DNA of 64,000 bases from an uncultured Pelagibacteraceae bacterium (GTDB lineage: Bacteria; Pseudomonadota; Alphaproteobacteria; Pelagibacterales; Pelagibacteraceae): positions 62,001 through 126,000 of the forward strand of contig CABZRS010000001.1 in assembly GCA_902528135.1 (NCBI GenBank), given 5' to 3'. Positions 46,696-57,021 of the stretch are shown piece by piece (positions within the stretch are counted from its first letter, which is position 1; the number at the start of each line of letters is the position of its first letter). The translations under genes and the position numbers were made by a program. The notes beneath the pieces are model-generated. The model worked only from the letters and a program-made list of their open reading frames with translations, made no database searches and had not been told where the DNA came from.

Positions 46696-49346
46696 TGGAA
46701 TTATTTTTCTTAGCAGTTTTGGTTTTAATTATGATTGTTGCTCTTGCATCTGGTTACCCAGTTGCATTTGCTCTACCAGGTTCAGCTATAATATCTATAG
46801 GTTTAGCGGCCTTTTTTGGCTATTTATTTGAGGGAGATGCTGATGCATTCTTCGCAGTAGATGGGCCAATTGAATGGCTTGTTGCTGGAATAACTAATTT
46901 TAGAAGTAACTATTGGGATGTAGAAACAGACACCTTAATTGCAATTCCTTTATTCATTTTTATGGGAATTATGCTTCAAAAATCTAAAATTGCTGAAGAT
47001 TTATTAATTACAATGGGTCAGTTATTTGGTCCAATTCCAGGAGGTTTAGGTATCTCAGTTATATTTGTTGGTGCTTTATTGGCTGCAACGACAGGTATTG
47101 TAGGAGCAACAGTAATTGCAATGGGATTAATCTCATTACCAACAATGTTGAATAACAATTATGACAGAAAACTTGCAAGTGGAATTGTATGTTCCTCTGG
47201 AACACTTGGACAAATTATTCCTCCATCTATCGTATTGATTATTATTGCAGACCAATTAGCGAGTGCGTCTGATGTTGCAAATAATATGAGACAGAATGAT
47301 TACAAAGCTTTAACTGGTGAATTTAACATGCCAGGTGAATTTAGAGTTGGATCATCAAGTGCTGGGGACATGTTCCTTGGCGCACTTTTGCCGGGATTAG
47401 TATTGGTAGCTCTTTATATGATTTATGTTTTCTTCTATGCAAGAATCAAAAAAGGAGTTGCGCCGCCAGTTCCATTTAAGGGTGAATTTAATTTTAGATT
47501 TTGGATGAGAGTAATTGTTATTATTATTCCACCTCTTGCATTAATATTTGCAGTTTTAGGTTCTATATTAATGGGTATTGCAACTGTTAACCAAGCTGGT
47601 TCTATTGGTGCCATAGGTGCAACACTAATGGCAGGTTACAGATTATTTGAAGGAAAGAAAAGTGCCTTTTATCCTCTTTTACTTATTATAGGTTCGTTGA
47701 TACCAATCACTTTTTTCGCCTCAAATTATGAACTCAACATAAAAAATTTAGAAGAAAGAGATATTGGAGCAATATACGCAACTGCTTTCTTTGTTATCCT
47801 TCTTGTAATCGGAATATCATGGAGCTTCTGGAGAACTTATAAAACAGAGAATGTTTTAAAAGAGGTTGTTACTGAGACTTGTATAACTACTTCAATGGTA
47901 TTTATCATTCTTTTAGGAGCTGCGATGCTTACTTCTGGATTTAGAGCGTTTGGTGGTGAGGAATTAGTCAGAGATTTCTTACAGGATTTACCTGGTGGAT
48001 TTTGGACTCAGTTTGTAGTTGTTATGATTGTAATATTTTTACTGGGTTTCTTTTTAGATTTTATTGAAATTGCTGTTGTTGTTGTTCCAATAATTGCACC
48101 AATATTGTTGGCTGAAACAGGAGCTAATGTAACGGCAGTTTGGTTAGGAGTTATGATTGGAGTGAACTTACAAACTTCTTTTCTAACCCCACCATTTGGA
48201 TTTGCATTATTTTATTTAAAAGGTGTAGCTCCAAAAGTAGTGCAAACACTAGATATTTGGAAAGGCGTTGTACCATTCATAGTTCTTCAGCTTATTGGTT
48301 TAGCTATTGTTGGTTCTTATCCATCACTTGTGAATTATCTTCCTAACAGAGTTTATTTAACTTCAAATGTAGCACCACCACCAATGAATCCTAAGCTACA
48401 GTATTGTCTACAAGAATATAAATTTGCAAATTATACAAATAATGCGGATTTAATAAAGAATAGTATTGACGATTTTGACTCAATTATACTTGCAAATTTA
48501 CCAGCTGATAAACTAAGTTATTTCCAACGTCACGTAGATAATTCAAATTACACTTTCGAATTAGTTGATGAAGTCAAAAGTGCAGAAGCTATTTATAACG
48601 ACTATGCCGTTGATTATAGAGACTTGCATTTTAAGACTAGAAAAAAGCAGAAGAAAATTTCTAAACTCAATAAAAAAATTGATAAATATAAAGCCGAAAT
48701 TAGAAATTTAGATGATGATGAGGTTTCAGAAAAAAATAAAATTGAACAAAGAATTGAAAATGTAAAACTTGAAATTGAAGAAATCGCCAATTCAATTTCA
48801 AAAGACTGGAAACCAAAGAATGATGAATTTAATAAGATTAATAAAGCTAAAAATTTAGCTGTTAAAAAATATCGTAAAACAGCAGATAATGCATACGATG
48901 ATTTAATGCTTATTAAATTATTTATTTTAGATGGAGAAAAATTTGAAGAATTGAGTAATGATATTAAAATTCTTAAATCTAAAATTGATAATCGAGGTTA
49001 TCTAGATGCTATAGATCATATTGACAATATGTTTGACAAAGTTGGAGAAATATCAGGTTCAGATGAATTTGCAGATAAATTAGATTACTTGATAACTATT
49101 ATGGATGAAGATGAAAAAGATCCCGATCAAATTGCAAAAATAGCTAATGAGACTTATGCACATTTTGATAAAGAGGTAAGTTGGAGAAATGAATTTCAAA
49201 AAAAATATATTGATAGAATAAATAATCACTTACAGGTACTAAGCGATAATATTGGCTTAAGGTTACAGCAAAAACTCACTAAAGAACAAGCGATTTATGT
49301 TTCGAGATGTAATTCAGTGCACAGAGATATTTCTTTAAACTTTTAG
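46695..49346 (+). CDS. TRAP transporter large permease (DctM) with long charged C-terminal extension
   Basis: PLFIFMGIMLQKSKIAEDLLITMGQLFGPIPGGLGISVIFVGALLAATTGIVGATVIAMGLISLPTML, SGTLGQIIPPSIVLI; then about 325 aa non-membrane region. Confidence 0.92.
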   Translation: MELFFLAVLVLIMIVALASGYPVAFALPGSAIISIGLAAFFGYLFEGDADAFFAVDGPIEWLVAGITNFRSNYWDVETDTLIAIPLFIFMGIMLQKSKIAEDLLITMGQLFGPIPGGLGISVIFVGALLAATTGIVGATVIAMGLISLPTMLNNNYDRKLASGIVCSSGTLGQIIPPSIVLIIIADQLASASDVANNMRQNDYKALTGEFNMPGEFRVGSSSAGDMFLGALLPGLVLVALYMIYVFFYARIKKGVAPPVPFKGEFNFRFWMRVIVIIIPPLALIFAVLGSILMGIATVNQAGSIGAIGATLMAGYRLFEGKKSAFYPLLLIIGSLIPITFFASNYELNIKNLEERDIGAIYATAFFVILLVIGISWSFWRTYKTENVLKEVVTETCITTSMVFIILLGAAMLTSGFRAFGGEELVRDFLQDLPGGFWTQFVVVMIVIFLLGFFLDFIEIAVVVVPIIAPILLAETGANVTAVWLGVMIGVNLQTSFLTPPFGFALFYLKGVAPKVVQTLDIWKGVVPFIVLQLIGLAIVGSYPSLVNYLPNRVYLTSNVAPPPMNPKLQYCLQEYKFANYTNNADLIKNSIDDFDSIILANLPADKLSYFQRHVDNSNYTFELVDEVKSAEAIYNDYAVDYRDLHFKTRKKQKKISKLNKKIDKYKAEIRNLDDDEVSEKNKIEQRIENVKLEIEEIANSISKDWKPKNDEFNKINKAKNLAVKKYRKTADNAYDDLMLIKLFILDGEKFEELSNDIKILKSKIDNRGYLDAIDHIDNMFDKVGEISGSDEFADKLDYLITIMDEDEKDPDQIAKIANETYAHFDKEVSWRNEFQKKYIDRINNHLQVLSDNIGLRLQQKLTKEQAIYVSRCNSVHRDISLNF

Positions 49347-50363
49347 TTAATTTGTAATTTGATCAATTATTTTTGATCTTTTGTATAATCCCAAGCCCTC
49401 AGCTTTATGTTTTAACTTGTTATATTCAGACTTTAAGTTTTCAGTATTTACATTAATTTTATTTCCAATTTCAATTATTGATCCAATGATTGGATCAATT
49501 TCTAGGGGACGTTTTGCGTGTAAATCTTGAGTAGTTGATGGTTTGTGGCCTTTTATTGAAATTGCTGCCTTAATTCTATGATCTATCGAAACATTAAATT
49601 TAACGCCAATTTTTTCTCCCACTGATTGACATTCTTCCATCAATTTTTTCACTATTTTTAACAGTTCTGGGTCGTTACCAATTTCATCTAAAGATTTATC
49701 GTGTAGTGCACTCACAATATTAAACGAGCAATTACCCCAGAGCTTTATCCAAATTTCATCTCTTAGATTACTTTTTTGTGGAGCTTTTAAACCTCCTGCA
49801 ATTAATAAGTCTGCAATAATTTTAAGTCTTTCTGATTTTGACCCATCTGGTTCGCCTAATGTAAATCTTTCACCACCATTGTGTTTAATAACACCAGGTT
49901 TAGTAATTTCAGCTGCTGGATAAACTACACATCCAAGAGCTCTTGAAGGCCTCAAAGAATTCCAAATTTTACCATCAGGATCAACACTATCTATGTGTTT
50001 CTCATCTAAGTTTGTCCCCGTGTTAGCTTTATGAAAATACCACCATGGTAAGCCATTCACAGCAGATATTATAGTTGTATTTTCTCCAATTAAGCTTTGA
50101 AGAGACTCTACTATATTAGAAATTGCATGAGCTTTTACTGAAATAAAAATATAATCTTGAATTCCAAGTTCTTTGGGATCATCTGTTACTTTTAATTTAA
50201 AGTTTTCTGTTTTATCTTTTTTAATTAATGTTAAACCATTTTCCTCGATAGCTTTTTTGTGTGGACCTCTAGCTATAAGTGATAAATCAATATTATTTTT
50301 ACTTAAACATGCAGCTAAATATCCACCAATTGATCCTGCACCAAATATACAAACTTTTATCAT
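49347..50363 (-). CDS. Ketopantoate reductase (ApbA/PanE) family protein
   Basis: IKVCIFGAGSIGGYLAACLSKNNIDLSLIARGPH, NGLPWWYF, EIWIKLWGNCSFN. Confidence 0.88.
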   Translation of the reverse strand: MIKVCIFGAGSIGGYLAACLSKNNIDLSLIARGPHKKAIEENGLTLIKKDKTENFKLKVTDDPKELGIQDYIFISVKAHAISNIVESLQSLIGENTTIISAVNGLPWWYFHKANTGTNLDEKHIDSVDPDGKIWNSLRPSRALGCVVYPAAEITKPGVIKHNGGERFTLGEPDGSKSERLKIIADLLIAGGLKAPQKSNLRDEIWIKLWGNCSFNIVSALHDKSLDEIGNDPELLKIVKKLMEECQSVGEKIGVKFNVSIDHRIKAAISIKGHKPSTTQDLHAKRPLEIDPIIGSIIEIGNKINVNTENLKSEYNKLKHKAEGLGLYKRSKIIDQITN

Positions 50364-51871
50364 TAATTATTTAAACCAAATTTTTTTGCTAAAACATTTC
50401 TTTGTAATTTTCCTGTTGCTCCTTTTGGAATTTCTTCAACAAAAAAAATTTTTTTTGGTATTTTAAACTTAGCAAGTTTTTCTTTTGCATATTCTAAAAC
50501 ATCATTTTCTGAACATATCTCACCGCTTTTTATTATAATTGCACTAGCAATGTTTTCTCCAAGCATTTTGTCTTCATACCCAAAACAAACTGCTTGATCT
50601 ATTAATGGATGGTCCATTAATACATTATCAACTTCTAATGGAGATATTTTTTCTCCACCTTTATTAATTATTTCTTTCAATCTTCCTGAAATCTTTAAAT
50701 AACCCTCATTATCGAAATAACCTTGATCGCCAGTTCTAAACCAACCATTGGTAAAACTTGTTTTGTTTGCATCTTCATTATTATCGTATCCAAGAGTTAC
50801 ATTTTCACCTTTTATACACACTTCTCCTTCATCACCTTGTTTTAGCACTTCCCCATTTTCATTCATAATGCATACCTCTGGACCTGCTGGAAGGCCTACA
50901 AATCCTGCTTTTTGTTGCTTAGGTGGTAATGGATTAGAAGTCATCTGATGAGTAGCTTCTGTCATACCGTATGCTTCAATTACTGGACAACTAAAAACAT
51001 CATTTAAATCATTAAATACTGCTGGTGGTAAAGATGCAGATGATGACCTAATTAATCTTAGTTCTAGCCCCTTAGCAATTTCTAAATTTTTATGTGCTCT
51101 TAACAAAATAGTTTGATGCATTGTGGGTACTCCAGAGTACCAAGTTATTTTTTCTGATTTAGCTATATCTAAAAACTTGATAGCATTAAAACCATTTGAT
51201 GCACATACAGATGCACCAGCTTTCATTGATGAAGCTAAAATAGCTATTAGACCATGTATATGAAAAAGTGGCATAATATTAAGACAATGGTCATTTTCTG
51301 AAAGATTTAAACTTTTAGAAATATTTTCTGCTGAAGAAAAAATATTTTTATTTGTTAAAGGAACAATCTTTGGTCTCGATGTAGTACCAGAAGTGTGTAG
51401 CACTAATGCTTCATCATTTTCTTTGGGTAAAGAATATTCACTTTCTTTTTCGTAAATATTAAATATTCCTGAAGGTCCATCCTTTTCAGGATTAATTTCA
51501 CATAATTCTATTTTTAATTTTTTTGCTACATCTACAACTGGATTTTCAGAATTTTTCTCAACCAAAACAATTTTTGGATTTAAATCTTTTAAATAAAATT
51601 CATACTCCTCAGATTTATATGATGGATTTAAAGGGGCAGCAGACATATAGCTTGAAATAGCCAAAAAACTTGAAGCCATGTATGGTCCATTTGGTAAAAC
51701 TATCGCTGCTCTATCTTTGTTTGATAATCCATTTCCAGCCAGTTGTTTAGAAATTTTATTGATAAATAATTTTAAATCTTTGTAACTTAGTTTTGAACTG
51801 ATTTCAGAGGTTAGAGCAATATTTTCATCATCCACATTTTCAAAAATGTTTCTAACAATTCTTTTTGACAT
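50363..51871 (-). CDS. AMP-dependent acyl-CoA synthetase/ligase
   Basis: LVLHTSGTTSRPKIVPLTNKNI, EAYGMTEATHQM, TGDQGYFDNEGYLKISGRLKEIINKGGEKISPLEVD, PKGATGKLQRN. Confidence 0.93.
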   Translation of the reverse strand: MSKRIVRNIFENVDDENIALTSEISSKLSYKDLKLFINKISKQLAGNGLSNKDRAAIVLPNGPYMASSFLAISSYMSAAPLNPSYKSEEYEFYLKDLNPKIVLVEKNSENPVVDVAKKLKIELCEINPEKDGPSGIFNIYEKESEYSLPKENDEALVLHTSGTTSRPKIVPLTNKNIFSSAENISKSLNLSENDHCLNIMPLFHIHGLIAILASSMKAGASVCASNGFNAIKFLDIAKSEKITWYSGVPTMHQTILLRAHKNLEIAKGLELRLIRSSSASLPPAVFNDLNDVFSCPVIEAYGMTEATHQMTSNPLPPKQQKAGFVGLPAGPEVCIMNENGEVLKQGDEGEVCIKGENVTLGYDNNEDANKTSFTNGWFRTGDQGYFDNEGYLKISGRLKEIINKGGEKISPLEVDNVLMDHPLIDQAVCFGYEDKMLGENIASAIIIKSGEICSENDVLEYAKEKLAKFKIPKKIFFVEEIPKGATGKLQRNVLAKKFGLNN

Positions 51872-51874
51872 TAT

Positions 51875-53458
51875 TTAGTACCCTTTTGCGTAACCGTCTT
51901 TTCTAGGATCAGATCCTCCTAAAAGGTCCCCTTCTGATCGATTTATTTTAATAGCTTGACCTCCACCATGAGTACCATCAATATACTCAACATTATGACC
52001 GATTTCTTTCAATTCATTAAAAATTTGATTATCTACTGATTTTTCAAGCTTATAAATATTGTTAAAATGAAAAGCTCTTGGAAAACTTAAAGCCTCTTGA
52101 GGACCCATACCGTAATCAATCATATTATTTAAAACATGCACCTGTCCTACTGGTTGATATTGTCCTCCCATAACTCCATAACTCAAAGTTGCGTTGTTAT
52201 CTTTGTCAATGACCATACCTGGAATAATAGTGTGTAATGGTCTTTTTAAGCCCTCAATACAGTTTGGATGTCCATGCTCTACTCTGAAATTTGTACCCCT
52301 GTTATGTAAAAGTATTCCACTTTTATTTGTAGTGATACCTGATCCAAATACGTAACAAACTGAATTAATGATGGACACACTATTTAAGTCTTTATCTACA
52401 ACTGTTAGATAAATAGTTTCTGGGTGAGCTGGAATATTTAAGTCACCAACATCACTGCATGAATTGAGCTTAATTTTATTAAAAATATCCTCAATATTTT
52501 TATCACTTAAAATTTCATCTAAATCAAAATTTACAAAATTTGGATCGCCAAAGCTTGTTTCTTTAACTTTATAAGCTTGTTTTGTAACTTCGGCTTCAAG
52601 ATGAAATCTTTCTGTACTATTGAATTTATAGTTATGAATATTTAGTTTTTCTAACAATTTCATCATAATCAAAACAGTTACGCCAGGTCCATTTGGAGGA
52701 CATTGATGAATAAAATCACCCTTATAACTAGATTTTATTGTTTCTGATCTTATTGTGTTCTGTTTTGAAAAATCCTCAAAAGTATGAACACCCCCTAATT
52801 CACTTAAACTTTCAATTATATCTTTTGCAGTTTCACCCTCATAAAATTCTTTACTTCCTTTTTTACTAATTGCCTCTAATGTTTTTCCTAATGGAATATT
52901 TTTCATTAATTCATTTTCTTGATAAGTACGACCTTCTTTCAAAAAAATTTTTTTAGAATTTTCATTTCCATTAATTTTATTTAAGCTATTATGCCAAGCA
53001 TTTGACACTACTTTAGAAATCTTGTGACCATTTTTTGCAATTTCAATTGCACCTGTAAATAATTGTTCAAAATCTAATTTTCCAAATTCTTTATGAATAG
53101 TTTCCCAAGCATGAACTGCACCAGGAACCGTTACTGAATGAGGACTTGTTAATCCAATTTTATCTATATTTTTTTCCTTGAAGAAATCATAACTTAATTT
53201 CTCTGGTGCTAACCCAGATCCATTAAAAGATACTGCATCTTTATTATTCATTTTGACAATTGCAAAACAGTCTCCACCAATACTTGTTGCATTAGGCTCA
53301 ACTACAGATAAAACAATTGAAGCTGCTATAGAAGCATCTACTGCATTTCCACCCATTTTTAGTATTTTTAAGGCCTCTTCGGTCGCTAATGGATGAGAAG
53401 TTGCAGCCATAGCATTTGATGAGCGTGCATCTTTATCTTTTGTTGATTGATTATTCAT
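51875..53458 (-). CDS. Gamma-glutamyltransferase family protein
   Basis: MAATSHPLATEEALKILKMGGNAVDASIAASIVLSVVEPNATSIGGDCF; HPETIYLTVVDKDLNSVSIINSVCYVFGSGIT. Confidence 0.93.
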   Translation of the reverse strand: MNNQSTKDKDARSSNAMAATSHPLATEEALKILKMGGNAVDASIAASIVLSVVEPNATSIGGDCFAIVKMNNKDAVSFNGSGLAPEKLSYDFFKEKNIDKIGLTSPHSVTVPGAVHAWETIHKEFGKLDFEQLFTGAIEIAKNGHKISKVVSNAWHNSLNKINGNENSKKIFLKEGRTYQENELMKNIPLGKTLEAISKKGSKEFYEGETAKDIIESLSELGGVHTFEDFSKQNTIRSETIKSSYKGDFIHQCPPNGPGVTVLIMMKLLEKLNIHNYKFNSTERFHLEAEVTKQAYKVKETSFGDPNFVNFDLDEILSDKNIEDIFNKIKLNSCSDVGDLNIPAHPETIYLTVVDKDLNSVSIINSVCYVFGSGITTNKSGILLHNRGTNFRVEHGHPNCIEGLKRPLHTIIPGMVIDKDNNATLSYGVMGGQYQPVGQVHVLNNMIDYGMGPQEALSFPRAFHFNNIYKLEKSVDNQIFNELKEIGHNVEYIDGTHGGGQAIKINRSEGDLLGGSDPRKDGYAKGY

Positions 53459-53487
53459 AGTACAGATTAAATCTCAAAAATTTATAA

Positions 53488-54699
53488 ATGATTACTAAAG
53501 TAAATAAAAGCATTATCATATTCTGTATTTTTGCCTTTGGTTTTTTATTATCAAATCTTGTGAGATCTATTACTGCAACATTAACGCCGGTCCTGACATA
53601 TGAATTTGATTTAACTGCAGGGAATTTAGGACTGTTAGCAGGAGGCTATTTTATTGGCTTTTCAATTATGCAAGTCCCAATAGGACTACTACTTGATAAA
53701 TTTGGTCCAAAAAAGGTTGTTGGGTATTTTTTGATAATTGCATTGGTAGGAACCATATCATTTGCATTAGCAAAAAGTTTTTCTGGGTTGCTTATTTCAA
53801 GAATATTTATTGGGATCGGAGTGAGTGCTTGTATGATGGGACCTCTAACAGGATACAGAGTTTGGTTTGCTGAAAAATATCAACAACGCGCTAATTCATG
53901 GATGTTAATGGTAGCAAATATAGGTTTTGTATCATCTACTTTACCTGTACAGATTTTATTGCCATACATAGGATGGAGATGGATTTTCATTTTAATAGCT
54001 ATACTTATTTTAATAAGTATTATTTTAATTTTCTTATTCACTCCTAATTGGGAACAGAAAGAAAACTTCACTGTTGATGAAGAAAAAAAAGGTTTAGCAC
54101 AAATTTGGAAGAATAAGTTTTTTATCAGTATGGTACCATTAGCATTTATTAATTATGGTGGTATACAGGCAATCCAAACGCTTTGGGCCGGTCCTTGGAT
54201 GCTTAATATTACAGGGTATTCCCCATTTCAAAGTGCTACAGGCTTGTTTTGGATCAATGTAACTATGTTAGCATCATACTTTTTATGGGGATATATTCTC
54301 CCCAAATTCTCTGATTATGGAATAAGTAGTGTTAAACTTATTAAATTTGGTCTCCCAATAAGTTACTTTGTTTTTTTTCTAATAATCTTTTTTGGTCCTA
54401 AAGCTGGAGCTTTTTTATTTGCAATATACATTATGACTTCAATTGTAATTTCTCTAACTCAACCAGCAATAGCTTTAAACTTTTCACAAAATTTAGCAGG
54501 CAAGTCACTTACTTCATATAATGTATTTATTCATTCAGGAACATTCTTTATGCAATGGGGTATTGGATTATTTATAGACTTATTTAATTCTAAAGGATTT
54601 GATATTGTAAGTAGTTATAAAATTTCTTTTTCAATTTTTTTAATTCTTTGTATATTAAGTTATATTTTTTTCATTTATCTAAATAGAAATAATGATTAA
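53488..54699 (+). CDS. MFS transporter
   Basis: 12-TM profile; LAGGYFIGFSIMQVPIGLLLDKFGPKKVVGYF. Confidence 0.9.
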   Translation: MITKVNKSIIIFCIFAFGFLLSNLVRSITATLTPVLTYEFDLTAGNLGLLAGGYFIGFSIMQVPIGLLLDKFGPKKVVGYFLIIALVGTISFALAKSFSGLLISRIFIGIGVSACMMGPLTGYRVWFAEKYQQRANSWMLMVANIGFVSSTLPVQILLPYIGWRWIFILIAILILISIILIFLFTPNWEQKENFTVDEEKKGLAQIWKNKFFISMVPLAFINYGGIQAIQTLWAGPWMLNITGYSPFQSATGLFWINVTMLASYFLWGYILPKFSDYGISSVKLIKFGLPISYFVFFLIIFFGPKAGAFLFAIYIMTSIVISLTQPAIALNFSQNLAGKSLTSYNVFIHSGTFFMQWGIGLFIDLFNSKGFDIVSSYKISFSIFLILCILSYIFFIYLNRNND

Positions 54700-55501
54700 T
54701 AAAAAAATGACACTAACAAATATATTATTATTAGTATTAATAATTTATACGTTTATTTGCATTTTTATTTTTTTTTATCAAAGAAATCTTCTGTACCATC
54801 CAGGAGAAAATAATTATTTAGACGAAGGACCTTTAAATCATAAAATAGAAAAGGTATTTATTAACTCTGAAAGTAGTTTGGTCGGATGGCACTTTCAAAA
54901 GAACGAAAATTATAAGACTATATTACTTTTTCATGGCAATGCAGGCAAACTTGATAATCGTATTTATAAGTTAAATGAATTCTCAAAAATGAATGTTAAC
55001 TATTTGATATTTGCTTATAGGGGATTTAGTGGAAATGATGGAAAACCTTCAGAAATAGGCCTTTATGAAGATGCTTTGGCAGCAAAGAAATGGCTAAATT
55101 CCAAGAAAATTGAAGATAAAAATATAATCTTGTACGGGGAGTCGTTGGGTACAGCAATTGCATTAAATCTAGCACAAGATTATTCTTTTAGTGGTGTGAT
55201 ATTAGAGTCACCGTTCACATCTATGGAAACACTAGCAAAAAGTTATTATCCATATTTGCCAGTTAAATATTTGTTAAAAGATAAATACAATTCGATTAGC
55301 AAATTGAATAAAAATACATCTCCAATTCTTGTAATGCATGGTATGAAAGATCAAATTGTGCCATTTAAAATGGGAAAAGAAATTTATGATAAATTTAATG
55401 GAAAAAAATCAAGTTTTTTTGTTGAAAATGATGATCATATGATGGATTTTAACGAATATCTCATAAACTCAATTGAGTTATTTATTACAGAATTAAATTA
55501 A
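54692..55501 (+). CDS. Alpha/beta hydrolase (DUF/ABHD13-like)
   Basis: LLFHGNAGKLDNRIYKL, FAYRGFSGNDGKPSEIGLYEDALAAKKWL, LYGESLGTAIALNLA, VMHGMKDQIVP. Confidence 0.92.
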   Translation: MINKKMTLTNILLLVLIIYTFICIFIFFYQRNLLYHPGENNYLDEGPLNHKIEKVFINSESSLVGWHFQKNENYKTILLFHGNAGKLDNRIYKLNEFSKMNVNYLIFAYRGFSGNDGKPSEIGLYEDALAAKKWLNSKKIEDKNIILYGESLGTAIALNLAQDYSFSGVILESPFTSMETLAKSYYPYLPVKYLLKDKYNSISKLNKNTSPILVMHGMKDQIVPFKMGKEIYDKFNGKKSSFFVENDDHMMDFNEYLINSIELFITELN

Positions 55502-55550
55502 GACACAATTCAAACAAATATTAAGCAACTTTATATTTTTAAAGTCATAT

Positions 55551-56111
55551 ATGGCAAGAATTTTATCTATATTTATTGTAATTTTTTTTTCAAATTTTTC
55601 TTACGCTGAAATTAGCAACGAAACTAGGAATAAATATTTTTATGTTGGTAAAATGAAATCATATAATAGTCAATTTACATTATATTTCAAAACAAGAGAC
55701 AAAGCCATTTTGGCTAAGGGAGAAGATGCAAACTATATTAATGATTATCCACAAGATCTATATATTTATAATCATAATTCAAAAGAAGATCTCCCTTTAC
55801 TAACATATGAATGGTTTCCTAAAAAAGTAAAAAAACTTGTAAAAAATTATACCTATCCAGTTTTTCCTGAGGACTTTGCATATTATTTAATGAAAGATAA
55901 TAATACTTTAATTTTAGTAAGTGGTAAAAAAAATTTTCATCAAAATCTAGAATATAATATTCAGTCTAAAAAATTAAAAAATTTCGAGAATGACGGGAAA
56001 CTAAATTTCATTATTTCAAGTTATGCAAAAGTTTGTGGATATAAAACAAATAAGAATAATTTTGAATGTTCTATTGAAAAACCTTTAATTTCTAAAAATC
56101 TAATTAATTAA
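55551..56111 (+). CDS. Hypothetical secreted protein
   Basis: Signal peptide (ARILSIFIVIFFSNFSYAE), 186 aa, no family recognised. Confidence 0.6.
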   Translation: MARILSIFIVIFFSNFSYAEISNETRNKYFYVGKMKSYNSQFTLYFKTRDKAILAKGEDANYINDYPQDLYIYNHNSKEDLPLLTYEWFPKKVKKLVKNYTYPVFPEDFAYYLMKDNNTLILVSGKKNFHQNLEYNIQSKKLKNFENDGKLNFIISSYAKVCGYKTNKNNFECSIEKPLISKNLIN

Positions 56112-57021
56112 ATTGAGTAAATGCATCTGCAAATTGTTCAGCATTGAAAATTTGTAAATCGTCTTCTTTTTCTCCAAGTCCAAGGCCTAAAATTGGAACC
56201 TTATATTTTTTTGAAATTGCAATTAGTACTCCTCCTTTTGCTGTCCCATCAAGTTTTGTCATAATTAAACCAGTAATTTTTATAATTTTATCAAATTCTT
56301 CAAGTTGATTTATTATATTTTGCCCGGAGGTTGCATCTAGAACTAAAACAACATCATGGGGTGCACTTTCATCTGTTTTTTTTATAACATTTGCAATTTT
56401 TTTGAATTCATCCATTAAATTTTTCTTATTTTGCAATCTGCCAGCGGTATCAATTAGTACCCGTCTAATATTGTTGTTTTTTGCATGTTCTATCGCTTTG
56501 TAAGCTACTGAAGCAGGGTCAGACCCTGGATTTGATTTGATAATTGTCGCTCCAATCTTATCAGACCAAGACTCTAATTGTTCTATTGCTGCTGCCCTAA
56601 AGGTATCACAAGCAGAAAATATTACTTCTGAGCCGTTATCTTTAAATATTTTACCAATTTTACCAATAGTGGTCGTCTTACCTACCCCATTTACACCAGA
56701 AATTAATGTTACGTTTAAATTTTCTTTATTTTCAAAAAAATCTTTTCTTTCTAAGGGTACCATTAACTCTAAAATATATTCTTTTAAAATAGCATTAATT
56801 TCCTCAACCGCATTTTTCTTAGGATCAATTTTTTTTTGAGAGATAATACTTTTTATTTCAGCTGAAGCGTCAATGCCAACATCAGAACTAATCAAAAATT
56901 CCTCTATTTTGTTTAATGTTTCATCATCAATTTCTTTTTTAACTATTATATCTCTAAGCCCTGAGGAAATATTATCAGCACTTTTTTTAAAACCTAATTT
57001 AAACTTTTCGAAAATACCCAT
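56104..57021 (-). CDS. ftsY: Signal recognition particle receptor FtsY
   Basis: LISGVNGVGKTTTIGKIGKIF, FSACDTFRAAAIEQL, RVLIDTAGRLQNKKNLMDE, MTKLDGTAKGGVLIAI. Confidence 0.97.
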   Translation of the reverse strand: MGIFEKFKLGFKKSADNISSGLRDIIVKKEIDDETLNKIEEFLISSDVGIDASAEIKSIISQKKIDPKKNAVEEINAILKEYILELMVPLERKDFFENKENLNVTLISGVNGVGKTTTIGKIGKIFKDNGSEVIFSACDTFRAAAIEQLESWSDKIGATIIKSNPGSDPASVAYKAIEHAKNNNIRRVLIDTAGRLQNKKNLMDEFKKIANVIKKTDESAPHDVVLVLDATSGQNIINQLEEFDKIIKITGLIMTKLDGTAKGGVLIAISKKYKVPILGLGLGEKEDDLQIFNAEQFADAFTQFN

